64,000 nucleotides of DNA from Mycteria americana (Eukaryota; Chordata; Aves; Ciconiiformes; Ciconiidae): the NCBI RefSeq assembly GCF_035582795.1, contig NC_134367.1, positions 89,139,062 through 89,203,061 on the forward strand. The letters run 5' to 3'. The first letter of the stretch is position 1; the number at the start of each line of letters is the position of its first letter. The notes beneath the pieces were generated by a model, which was given only the letters and a program-made list of their open reading frames with translations, did not search any database and was not told where the DNA came from. Positions 47,664 to 59,595 of the stretch are shown here, piece by piece. The translations under genes and the position numbers were made by a program.

Positions 47664-50600
47664 GTGAGCGAGGGGCCGGGGCGGAGCGGGGAGGCGCGGG
47701 TGCTGCCCGCGCTGCGGGGCTGCAGCCGCCCGGGAGCGACCCCCACAGCCGGTGGGGCTGCGGACCGGCTCCCCGTTGGGGCTGCCGGCCACCTGGGCTC
47801 CCCTCCGCCGCTGTCATCGCTGAGCGTTTTGGGGTTTACTTGGGTTCGCTCCTTCTTGCTCTTGTTCCCTTTTCCCATCCTCTCCTCCTGCTTCGTGTGG
47901 AGCAAGGTGTCTCCGTCTCCGAAGGGCTGCCAGGCTCCGGGGGGGCCTCTGTGACAGTCCCTCAAGCTTGCTCCTTGCCTCCCTCTTTCATTGCATTGAC
48001 GGTGGTTTTGTGTTGTTATTTCCCCGTACTTGTTCCCAGTGAGGGGCAAGCAAGGGCGGGAATGCTACATGGGAGTCATTGGTCCCTTCCCCGTTTGCTC
48101 TCTTTGATCCCTACAGGATGGATTTACAAAATAACCTGAGATTTGGCAGCCAACTTAGTGGTAAGGTGTGTACGGTCTGATGCCCGTGGTTTGTACTTCT
48201 ATTGCGGGGCCAGGTGCAGCAGAGACCTGCTTGTAGCTCCAGGTTCAGATGAGGCATTAAAATGCTGCGTGAGTCCAAAGGTCACCCAGGGAGGCTGTGG
48301 CAGCCCGTGGCATTGAACCCAGCTCTTCAGGGTGTCGTTAACGTAAGGACAACTTGGTGATGCTTCTCTCTTACACAGCACTAAATTTTTTAATTTTTTT
48401 TTTTTCCAATAAGAAGACTTAAAAATACTTGAAGCTGCTGGACCTTGAGTATTGGCTTGAATAATTCTGTGCCTAAAGAGCATGCAAGCATTTCTGAAAT
48501 CTGGCCTCAGGTTTTAAGAGTTGACTGATCATGGATAGAGTTGGAAGTCTGCTTTCTGCCTCTGTTGGGGAATCTGGTACCTCCAAAGGCATACTCTGAA
48601 ATTCTGTGGTTTTCTTTTGTTTGGCATTGTTTTTTGTTTTCCTTGTTTGTGCATATAAAGATTAAGGCTAACAGCCCTAAAAGAATGACCAGCAGCCCTT
48701 GGCTGACCACGTGCTACCAAAATAGTAAGCACTGGGCTCCTCCATAGCAACCCTGTGAGTGTTGTATTGTGAATGGGTCCACAGCTCCCAGAATGTAATA
48801 CAATGCAATTTTGTTTGCCCTGTTGGGTCCAGGTACTATCAAATGATAATATTTACTCTTCCACTTCAAAGAGTTTTCATTAGTGGTTACGATAAAGAGG
48901 TATCATGGAAAAGAGCTGACTGCTGAGAAAGGGTCCCTGGTATTGCTGTTGTGTTGTACTCTCCATTATTTATTTATGTACCATGTGAGTGGGAGTTGGT
49001 CTCTCTTGAACAAAAGACTAAGGGGCTGGTTGTTACCTTGTCTCAAGAGCTGGCTTAACTGAATTACTCATGAAAAGGGAAAGGTAGAACCATGAAAATT
49101 AATAGTCAATTTAACCTTATTAATACATGGTTGATGCCCTGGAAAGTGGCCCTGTACCACAATCTTCACAAATTTCAGGCTGTGTGATTTGGCAGTCATT
49201 ACCAGCTGTGGGTATAGGTGGGAAATAACTGACATGGATATGGCAGCCATCAGAATAACTGAGATTGGGGGTGTAGGGAGGATAAAACATAAGCATCAAG
49301 GCTTTATATCCCTCGCACAGTGTTAGAAATTGACAGATTTTGCAGTCACGTAAAGACTTGTACAGGCTTCTCTTATTGTAATAGTGGTTGTCATTGCCCA
49401 TACTAGCCTTCCTGAGATGTTACCCTCATGTTCCTATTGTTAATTGTTCTATTGTTCATGTAGTTTAGCTGATGGTGTTGTACAGGCCAATCTTTATTCA
49501 CGTCAGTAGTAAGCCTTTTCCATTTTTAGCCCCCTTACCCTATGCTTTTTCTCTTCTAACGGCTCCTTTCCAAACCTTCTGGTTGTGTAGTAGTGCCATT
49601 TACAAAGCCATTGCTATCCAATGTGTAGATGTGGATTTAGGGGGAAGGAAAGAGGCACAAGTACGGTGGTCTTTGCGGGCTGTTGTGACCCTCTGCCCTA
49701 CTCACTTTGCTTAATAGTACTTGCAGGCTCAATGCTGTTGAAGTACTCCAGCCTTTTGCACACAGTTCCCTTCCACGGATGGGTGGTACCTGCCTGTGGC
49801 TATTTGCAGAAGCATCCTTTTCTTTCATCCTTTCTGGCTTATTTACAACCGTTAAGAACTTTCTGGGCTTGTGATTTCTGCCTTCAGCAGACGCTGCCGA
49901 GCACAGTGAGGCTTTGGACTAGGTGATATAGGATACAAATATCATGGCTAGTGCCATTGACTTCTTTGGATCGGGTATGCTGTGCTGGTCTTGCAAGTTC
50001 GTTGTTGCTGGCATCCACGGGGTAGCCTTATCAGTGTCTGCTTAGGGGAAAGCAGGGCCTGTGAGCTGCCTTTGCAGGTGTGTGCCACAGTAATGCACCG
50101 GGGTTGCCCTCTGAGGGTGAGATGTACAGGGTCTTTTGCAAGAACGTGGAAACTGTCATGCGTCTGGGGAAAACTTTGGAGTGAGGCTGGAGTCTACCAT
50201 GCTGTGTTAATGTTGCTGGCATTCTTCAGGGTCCTGTGAGGTTTACTCTTGATTGCTGCTATGGGAATAGGTTTTTGGGGGGAGGGCTAGAATTGATCCC
50301 ACCATTGAGTTCAGTGGAAGAAGAGTTGCACTTCCTGGTTCTGGGTAGTCCCTCAGAACTTGCAAAGCATCTTGCAATTCAAGACTGTGGTGCCCCGTAG
50401 GACGCAGCTAATTGGCAATATGCCTTTATTAGATAAATTTTAAATGCTCCATTTAATTTTTCAGTCATCTTCTAGTCAGCTAGATCTAGCTGACTTACAC
50501 GATGACTTTTGTTGGTGCTGTTGAAAACAGCCTAGAAATTTCATTAGCATTATAAATATAGTCTGTGGCACCTGTTTCACACTTATACTGTATTTAGAAA

Positions 50601-53600
50601 TGCATATAACCCTGGGTATTGTGCATTGCAGAACAAGTAGCATATGAGGGTATCTGTGTTTTGACATGTATCTAGTAGCAGATACTGGAATTTGCAGTAA
50701 CTTACCAGAATGTGAACGTACATTGATATTTTCTACAGTGTGTAATCATGTAAAGGTTTGTGTATATCTGCAAAGTGTAATAGTATACTTAATTGCTGCA
50801 TAAACAGACCAGGCTTTATGCATGAAACTATGTACTGAAGCTTTTCATTTGATACAGAAAAAGCCACACTTAACCTAGAGCAAACTGCTTCTGACTAGCT
50901 CATTGTTAGTGTTGAGGTGTTGAGCTTTCAGTTTTAAATAGAAGCGTTCTCTCCTAATACATCAACAGGATGAAAACTTGGGATTTGAGGGGTTTTTTTT
51001 GGTGAGGCACAAAAGTGCAAAATATATAATTATAGTTGTGCTACTTTATTTTAACCATTCAAAATGCCAGGTTCCCTGCCAATTACAAAAAGAAAAGTGC
51101 TAAAAGCTTGTTGTTTCTTTTTCCCCTCTTGTGATACAGATGTGACTTAATGATGTACAGCAATTATCTGCATACAAGGGGTTATTTTTTTATGAGAATG
51201 AAATCTTATTGTAACCCCCACATGAAGCACGCCTGTGGGAAATGACGAGCACAAGTGGTGGGTATAGTTGCACATTGCAGTTTGTGACTGAAAGGATTTT
51301 TGGAGCATTTGGTGGCCATTGTTTGTGGGGGTTTTGTTACAGCATCAAACATTTGCATGATGATAAGGATTGTCTCAAAAATTGTTAGTTATTTTAAATT
51401 TTAAAAGCTTAAAATTAAGCTTTTTCTTAGGCTATATTTTCAGAAGGCCATCAGACAAGGTTCTAGCACAGAAGTTTATGGCATCCCTGTTTATCAGAAT
51501 TTGTGTGAAATCTGGTTGCCTTGAGTTCAAACCTGTGATATCCTCTGGCTTCAATGGAATGCTAACCTCACAGGCATCCGACAAAAAAGATCATTAAGTT
51601 TAATTGAAGAGTTGCTATATTTATGTGTATCAAATTATATTGTGTGTAAATAATCAATTGAATGCTAATAAAAATAGTCTCAAGCTGGCGATTATAGATT
51701 TGTTAGTACAGGATTCCAAAAATCCTGAATACAGCCTTTAAACCAAGAGGTAATTTGAATGTGTAGACATGAATATCTGCTTGAGCATGTTGTGAATGGG
51801 TGAGGATGTAAGGATAATATTTTAAATGCTAGAGATGGATAGCACTGATGTTGTTAGGTGGTTTATATTCTGGACTATGCTCCGAGCTAAAAAGTCCTTG
51901 CTTCTGAGTGTAAGAATTGGGTAAATTCTGGTTTAGCACAGTGTGTCTGTGAAAGGGGGAGGGGAGGACTTGCATTCAGGGTACAGTTTTGTCTTCTTTT
52001 TTCATGAATTTATTGACATTTATCTCACTTTTTGCTTGCATATTGTTGAATTAGCTGTTTCTATTTCAGAGGTGTTCAGTAGTCAAAGACTCGACTAATA
52101 ATTATTAATAATGAAGAAAGCCCTGAAGCTGATCTAATGAAAAATAGGTTTCTTTTAGCTTGTAGCTACTTTAGAAACATCCCCAGTAGAGACAGGACAG
52201 TAATAAACCCTTCCTCAAAGCTTAGCAAGTGGCAGAATAATGGAATTTCATTTCCGTCCAGACCTTTAATTTGTGAACAAGCACGGCCAGTCTGTATGGT
52301 GACTTAATTCACTGTGCAAAAATCTCAGGCACCTAATCATTTCATCCCAACTCATTGTAATGCAGATAGGATTATTGCATTAGAAATGTGATTTTTAAAT
52401 GGCCTGAGGCAGTAATTTGTCAGCATTTGGAAGGATTAACTCCATTAAAGTTTAGGCAACAACAACCATTCTTTTGTGCTGCATCACAGGTCACAATACC
52501 AAACATTTAGCATAACTCATCTGCAACTCTTCTTACAATTGTATGTTTCCTGGCAAGTTAGGAAACCACAAGCTACTTCAGTTACCCTGGAATTACAGCT
52601 GCTTACAGAGGTCCAGAGGAGACAAATGGATATCCCTTCACCTCTGATGAATTAATGTAAACCCTCTCCTAGGAGCAGCTGGAAGTCTTGCTGTCTTGCT
52701 GCTGCAATCCACAGTGTCAACATGTGAAATGATATAAATATTTCTTTCAAGCTTGCAAATGTCTTCGAGGTAAGGATGAAGATACTGTATATTAAAGACT
52801 GCATTTTGGGAAGCTGTCAAAACTGTTAGCTCTGCAGCTTTCTCCATGGGATCAAAAAGGCTTGCCATTACTGAGTGCCCTGGAAATTAGGAACAGGCCT
52901 GTGATTATATTTAGTGAATTGAGACTATGGTGTTTTTGCTTTCAGGAAAGGAAGTACTTTTAGGAGACCATAGACAGAGCTGTTTGCATGGGGGGGAAGT
53001 ACTGACATTTTATCTGAAGTAAATCTCTAAGGAGGAGCAAAATTTGAATCAAATTGGTTTTTTATAGAAACTTGGCTGTGAAGCTGAAAACATTGCGTTC
53101 AGAAATACAGAGTCAATACTTAGTCTATAGCTGGCCTCTTCATGTCAGGCTATTAAGTGACAGAGTATTTTCAAGTTGCTTTATACATGCCATGATGCAC
53201 CGATCTCTAAAATAATCTTGTATCTTTACATAGTCTTATTATTTTCCTTAGAAGTAAATGTTGCAACATCAGTAGCAATCTTGTATAACAAGTGTAGGAT
53301 TTTGGTGTATAATTTTGGAAGGGGAGGAGGAAGAAAGGTAGTCTGTGCCGAATTCCCAAGGCAGTGTTAGAAAAAAAAGTCACGTTACCAGTATGGGCCA
53401 TCAGCATGTAATGGGATTCACGCCTGTGTCAGCAGATTATTAGAACAGTGCAGTGCTGTGTATGTAGGGTTGAAAGACATTTGCAGTTTTGCCACGTCAG
53501 CAGCACATAGCCTTTGACATCATATAATTGGGGTGCTTCCAAGCACTGAACTTGCAGCTTGCCACTGCAATAAACTTGACTGTCATGCTCTACATAATGA

Positions 53601-54831
53601 TGTAGTAGGAACTGCAGCATTTTGTGACATGTGGTCCGCATGTCAAAAGCATGAGAGATGTTCTAAGTTAAATTGCTAGCTTAGATCTTAGCAATGTGTC
53701 ATGCTATAGCCTGAGAGGCATGTATGTTAATAAAATGTGAGGAATACAAGCATATGGGCTTCCCCCGTGCCACGGAATAAATAATTCCTAGTCCAGGTTA
53801 TTTGTTGCTGAAGCTGCAATTCAAGAACTATCCCTGATTGCAGAAAAGCAGATTGCATGTTTACTTTGAATTAAGCAAGCTGTAGTATGTAACAACACCC
53901 TGATAAACAAAGTAGTATCCCAAGAGTGGAAAGTTTTCCGCAGTCGTTCCCATTATTGGACCAAATTTTGGTTGCACTGTGGCACTGATGGAAGTTACAA
54001 CAATTAATTAAGCTATTGCTTTTCTAGAAAGCAGTGGTAAAGTAATAACTGCAAGCAGTCTGCTGCAGTCACACATTGAAATGCTGCTTTTCTTTGGAAG
54101 CTTCAGCTTGCATGTTTGAAAGACATGGCAATGTTTCATTGAACAGTTTCTGTTTAACATGGGGTGGTCATTGGAGCAAGGTTGTTTTAGATGATCATAC
54201 CATGGCTGCATCTTTATTTGTAGGTTTATGGAACTCAAATCCCTGGTGACTTATGTTGTCCAGTTTTATTTTCAATTGCCTTCTATGCAACCTTCCTACA
54301 TTAAACCAGGGTTTTAAAAAAATAACTATGAGCATAATTAAGCTGCTAAGAACTGTGTTTAGATCTCTGGTTTTGAAACCTGAAATACATAATCGGGCAC
54401 CTTCTTGGTACAGTTGTAATATCTTGTAGCATCTACAACCAGAATATGCATTTGCTGATGCTTCTTTTCCTTCCACTCCACTCCTTAGATGATGTTACAG
54501 TATAGCTTAGTAATGTTTTGATGAGGGCGTTTTTGAGGTTTCTCCAAGTAAAAGCACAGACCCACACAAGACCCTTAATAGGGTAGGGGAACGTTGACTG
54601 GGCCGTTCTGGGCTTGGGATGGAGGCTGTTCAAATGATCCTGCAAGAAATGTCAAATATTGAAAACTCTTTGCCTTGTATAATGTGAACTATTGCTGGTA
54701 ACTTAGAAAAACAGCAAAGAAGTGGGCAGGGAGAGAGAGAAGAGGTCTGGATCTGAACCTTGTCAGTCTATTGACTTACATGAAATTGGCCCTAGTGATG
54801 GGATTCTGACTTCAGCGAAGTCAGCATGATT
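47664..54831. other. KIF26B intron 2, first part
   Basis: No exon recognised. The first 170 bases still belong to the CpG island. The AT-rich stretch 50400-53000 is free of recognised repeats and has many homeodomain-like TAAT cores; see findings. Confidence 0.55.
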
Positions 54832-55319
54832 TCACAGAATCACAGAATCGTATAGGTTGGAAAAGACCTTTAAGATCGAGTCCAACCATAAACCTAACAC
54901 TACAAAGACCACCACTACACCATGTCCCTAAGCACCTCATCCAAACATCCTTTAAATACCCCCAGGCATGGTGACTCAACCACTTCCCTGGGCAGCCTGT
55001 TCCAATGCTTGATAACCCTTTCAGTGAAGAAAGATTTCCTAATATCCAGTCTAAACCTCCCCTGGCGCAACTTGAGGCCATTTCCTCTTGTCCTATCACG
55101 TGTTACCTGGGAGAAGAGACCGACCCCCACCTCACTACAACCTCCTTTCAGGTAGTTGTAGAGAGCGATAAGGTCTCCCCTCAGCCTCCTTTTCTCCAGG
55201 CTAAACAACCCCAGCTCCCTCAGCTGCTCCTCATCAGACTTCTGCTCCAGACCCTTCACCAGCTTCCTTGCCCTTCTCTGGACACGCTCCAGCACCTCAA
55301 TGTCCCTGTTGTAGTGGGG
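54832..55319 (-). mobile_element. CR1 LINE, 5'-truncated
   Basis: A 488-bp 3' fragment of a chicken-repeat-1 type LINE in antisense. It keeps an open frame on the minus strand ending at 54915, with [39 protein letters not shown] and [16 protein letters not shown]: the C-terminus of CR1 ORF2. The 3' UTR has GGTTGGACTCGATCTTAAAG and ends in two ATTCTGTG-type octamers (54833-54848 on + as CACAGAAT twice). The relatively open frame suggests a moderately young copy. It lies in KIF26B intron 2, opposite to the gene. Confidence 0.93.
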
Positions 55320-55385
55320 GGCCACAGCTCTACCTGTCATATACCTACATTTCATTTAGGCCACAGCTCTACCTGTCATATACCT
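55320..55385. repeat. 27-bp direct repeat at the CR1 truncation point
   Basis: Copies 55320-55346 and 55359-55385 are identical (GGCCACAGCTCTACCTGTCA and on) and are spaced at a period of 39 bases. They begin exactly where CR1 similarity ends. Confidence 0.93.
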
Positions 55386-58300
55386 CTAACCAGGGAATAC
55401 TTGCATGGATTTAAAGCAGGAGCCAGACATGCTTCTTGGGCTGAGCAGGGCTAAGACATTCTGGCCCTTTGTGGGCTTCCCAATGTGCATTTTCTTTCTC
55501 CTCTCCATATGAAGGTCATAAGTTAGCATCCCTGCAGGTCTCCTGTGTGAATACATGGTGGTTGCTCCCTGCCTTAGTTCTTATCAAAATGATAGATAGT
55601 TCAAACACTTTCAATAGAGCTGCTTTCTAAACTCAGATCCTTTTGATTGAAAGGTCAGGGAGTGACTAGATGTGCTATTACAACAGCAGATACGAGGAGG
55701 CAGTGATCTCTGATGAGAAAGGTACTGATGAGAGCAGCACAATGCATCCAACCATAACCTCAGCTGTAACAAGTACAGAATATAGGGATTACTTTTTAGT
55801 TACTGTACGAAAGAGAAAGTAAAGGAAAATATGATACCAGCTATACAAAAGAATCAGTTTTAAGAAATTGGTGTGTTCAGTTGCAGCTCGGATTTATTGT
55901 TGTGGTATCAGAATTCAATTTATTTCATTTGAAATAATACAGCATAGTAAGGCTGTTAAAAGCTACTTACCATTCCAGCATTGGTGTGCTTCTTAAAATT
56001 TATTTTCATCTTCAACTGCATTTACTTTTAGTTGTCACTAAGACCTGCTATTCTGTTCAATCTGTACTATTAAATCATATAGCCTATGCTTGATCTTGCA
56101 TTTCTTATATATTATAAAATAATCTGTGTTTTCTGGGAGGGAAGAAAAAAGATTTCAGTCTGAAGAAACCTTCAGACTGGTTTCCTCCTCTTCATTTACC
56201 TCTGAAACTGTATTCAGGAGCACTCTTTGTGTTTAAAAAAAAAAAAAAGATTGCTAAGGAAGTTCTGTTTGAGAGACCTGAGGGAACTGATGGGGTATTA
56301 AATTGGACTTGGTTTACAATTCATTACAAAAACAAAAGCCTTCCCTCTCCTCAGAAGGAACTAGACACTTCTAGAGTCACATAAGTAAATCCTGAGTTGG
56401 CATAAGATTTTTGTATTGCATATTTAAATTTGTTGTGCCTTCCTATTAAAAAAAAAAAGTAGGGCTGACTCTGCTTGCTTTGTGGCCCTACAAGTAGGAG
56501 AACTTAACTTACAGGCCCTATAGTACCTGCTTTGTCAGTGGCTGGTCAATAATCTTATTCAATGGATTTAGTGGTTCAGGGAAAGAGCGTCAAATGCCTT
56601 TAAAAAATTATTTTATTCTAGTAAAAAAATACTGCAGGCCAATGTGAGTGTGGCTCTGGAAAACATTTTAAATTTCTTGCTGGTGGTGTGTGTCAGAGGA
56701 ACTGTGTATGCTGGAGATAGGATATTTGCATCCAGTGCAATACGACTGATGTAAAGCATCCGTCCACCTCTAGTGTCTGTAGGAAAATCTTAAATTGGGA
56801 ATACAGTCTAAGTGTTTTGGCTTCCAAATTACCTTCAACTGGAACTTGCTTTATATGTATGTATTTTTTACAAATGTATTTTGACCTGTAGATTTTCTGT
56901 GATCTATTAATAACAAACCTCTACTCTAACTTATATTTCACCATGCCCTCTAAATAATAAATACTTTGATGTGATCATCTATTTGCACCTGAGTATTCAC
57001 AACATCTTCTCTATTCTGTGGGCTTGCATAGGAACCAAATTCTTCTCACATGAATGTTTGGGGAAAAGCAAATGAAAGGAAACTTTGACATCCACAGTAA
57101 ATATTTTCTTTTTCTGAAGAAAAAAGTGAAAATTCACAGTGGTTTGGAGGTTTCAACTTCATTCAGAACTGTCTGAGCAGACCTGCCTCAGCAGTGGAAT
57201 TAATTTTCCTCAAGTTGTGCGTGTTTCATTCCTTCTTTCTCTCCCACCCTTGTAATTAACTGAAGATAAACAAGGATTCAGGAATACAACCCCTCAATTT
57301 CTGTGGGCCGCCGTGTGGTTCTGTTGGGAATTACCCATTCCTTTTATCACAGGCATACCTGAAGATATGAAAGAGGTTCCTGCAGTTCTGAAGAAGATGG
57401 TTGCTCTGGAGTCCTTTGCTAAACGTGGGGCCTTTGCATGTTTCTGTCATGGCTCCTGTAAGAGTTGCTTGGCAAAATTCTGTCTTACCAAAGCCAAATT
57501 TGGACTTGATTATGCTGAAGTTATTCAGGAAAGCGGGCTTCTGCCTTCTAACCGATAGCTGGAATGATTGTATGCTACTATTTCAATTGGACAGTTTTAT
57601 TTTTCTATGCCTCTCAGCTAAATGAACCTCTGACCTGCTAAGTGCCAAATGCTGAAAGAATTACCCGTTTACTCCATCCACCTGATGGACTCCAGCAGAA
57701 AGCCTAGTGGGCAATAAGGCAGTCTTGGCTTTAAGCAGGCGCTGAACAGCAAGAATAGAAGTCATTACTCTTCATTTCTCTATTAGTTTCACTGCTCATT
57801 TAATAGTGCCAGGCAAAGAAAAACATTAATATCCTATTCAGCAGCCAAATGCACCAAATTGGGAGTTGTGACTCGTGTGTTTTCCTCTTTTTCTAATGGG
57901 TATCATTAAAATTTAACAAGTCATCTAAATCATGTTAGTATTCCCAGGGTTAATATTGCTGAAATTGCTGGCAGCGTTCCCACAGGAAGAGTGAACAGTG
58001 GCTGAGGCTGTGCGGCTGGCATTTGCTGCTCGGAGGGAGGTGTTGGGACTGTAGAAGCCCTGGCACCAGAAAGGCACGATGAAGTCTTTGGTGACAGGGG
58101 GCATTTGCAATACATATATATATTCTTTCCTATTCACCCCTCCCTTTTCACTCCCTCCCCCCTTTTCTCTCCCCACTAGTCCTAAAGCTGTCATTTCAGC
58201 TCATACTCGTTAAGATTTCTAATGGAAATTCTTGACAATAAGCCTGCGTACATGTGAACCTAGGAGGAAGGCATACAAGTGTGCTAGTCAGTGCGAGTGT

Positions 58301-58556
58301 CAGATTTAAGAGATTGTTAGACCGTAGAGGGCTTTTACTGGAGGTCGAGAAGGCTAACAAAGCGGGAGATGCAATTAAAATGGTATTTGTTAGAGAGGAA
58401 TAGCTGGCTGTCTGGGCAGACTGAACATGGGGAAATGATGGGTAGCTAGAAGGCCATTAATGATGGCTTTGTAAGCAGTTCTGCAGCATGGGTGGTAAGC
58501 CTAAATCCAGAGCTGCTCTTTTAGCACGCCTAATAAGACTTTCTTTTTTTCCTGTG
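55386..58556. other. KIF26B intron 2
   Basis: No gene or mobile element recognised. A-runs occur near 56236 and 56447. A single unexplained open frame after an acceptor-like site is treated in findings (57353-57558). Confidence 0.5.
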
Positions 58557-58589
58557 TGTCAAATCCATTTTTGAATAATGGATTTGACA
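58557..58589. repeat. Perfect 12-bp inverted repeat
   Basis: Arms 58557-58568 (TGTCAAATCCAT) and 58578-58589 are exact reverse complements around a 9-base loop. Confidence 0.93.
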
Positions 58590-59569
58590 AAAATTCAGTG
58601 GATTTTGGTTTAGATTTAGAGATGGGAGAAATAAGTTATGGTGGGTGGGGTGGGAAAGAGAAGAAACTGGCTTAAGGGAGCTTTTGGGTACGCCCTCACA
58701 TCACCATGAAAACAAAGCTCCGTAAGATTTTGTGGAGTTGTTTTTTTTGTAAAGTCATTGATCCAGTGTTCCTGCAAAGAGGCTGTTTGGTGAGGAATAT
58801 GAGGTGGGACAGGCAGCTCATTGAAATGCCTTCTCAATTTACATGAATAGTTGGGATCTGGTTCTTACAAGTTCTTGATGAGAGTTCTGATATTAAAAAA
58901 AAAAAAAAACAACCCAAAAAACAAAAAAAAACCCCCAAAACCCCAAAACCCAAACAACAAAAATCCGAACAACTTTTCAGAATTGCTTTCCCCACCACAA
59001 TTGTCTTTAATTGTTAGAGGTATCTGATGACATCTCTCCTTTGTCCTTTTCTGGACTGGTGAACTGTTGGGTGTTTGGCTTTAACATCACCACCAACCAT
59101 TTTTAAATTTGCAAGGGGTGGGGGTAGGCACTTACAGGAAATTGGCCAATACCTTTTGGTGTTCTAAAGGACATAAGCTGCCATGAGAATAGGAAAGGCA
59201 CACTGCAAGGAGAAGTACAGGGCTTTGAGAGGAAGAAGACAGGGTATGGAGACAGAAATGAAGTGGGGCATGAAGTGTGCCTTGGCTGGTCCAGGCAGCA
59301 AAGGTACAGTGCTTCTATGGGAAAGGTGGAACACTGGGGAAGCAGGGAGAAATGGGTGATAAACCAGAGTTCTTTAAAAGGCTGAGCTCATGGCTGGTGT
59401 CTTTAAAGCTTTACAGAATTACTTCATATGAAGGTTGTATTTTGTCTTGGGTTGGTGGTTTTTTGTTGTTGTTTTTTTTCTTTTAAAAAAGCCATCCCTA
59501 TCGTTCCCCTCCCTGTCCCCCTGCCCCCCCCCCCAGAAACCAGCAAGCAGCCAGAAGAGTAGAAGGCGG
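58590..59569. other. KIF26B intron 2
   Basis: Contains the A/C-rich tract below, a T-rich run near 59455-59485 and an 11-base C run at 59524-59534. No gene. Confidence 0.5.
58895..58965. repeat. A/C-rich low-complexity tract with CCCCAAAA units
   Basis: A 15-base A run leads into ACCCCCAAAACCCCAAAACC. Read on the minus strand this is GGGTTTTGGGGTTTTGGGGG. Confidence 0.9.
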
Positions 59570-59595
59570 TTAAACCAAAGTTGGCTTTGGTTTAA
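59570..59595. repeat. Perfect 11-bp inverted repeat
   Basis: Arms 59570-59580 (TTAAACCAAAG) and 59585-59595 are exact reverse complements around a TTGG loop. Confidence 0.92.

Larger units (their letters stand above)
46270..47830 (+). promoter_or_regulatory. KIF26B: KIF26B promoter CpG island
   Basis: CpG-dense sequence that covers the region before the KIF26B start codon, exon 1, the short first intron and exon 2. No TATA box is evident near the likely start of transcription, as usual for CpG-island promoters. The exact transcription start cannot be read. Confidence 0.75.

Noticed and set aside
47091..47792. 233-codon open frame on the minus strand
   Set aside because: Low-complexity Arg/Ala/Gly translation of the CpG island; overlaps real coding sequence in antisense.
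46640..48049. 469-codon open frame on the minus strand across KIF26B exons 1 and 2
   Set aside because: It is the antisense shadow of GC-rich KIF26B coding and promoter sequence. The Pro-Glu-Gly repeats it shows mirror the Ser-Pro-Gly repeats of the real frame.
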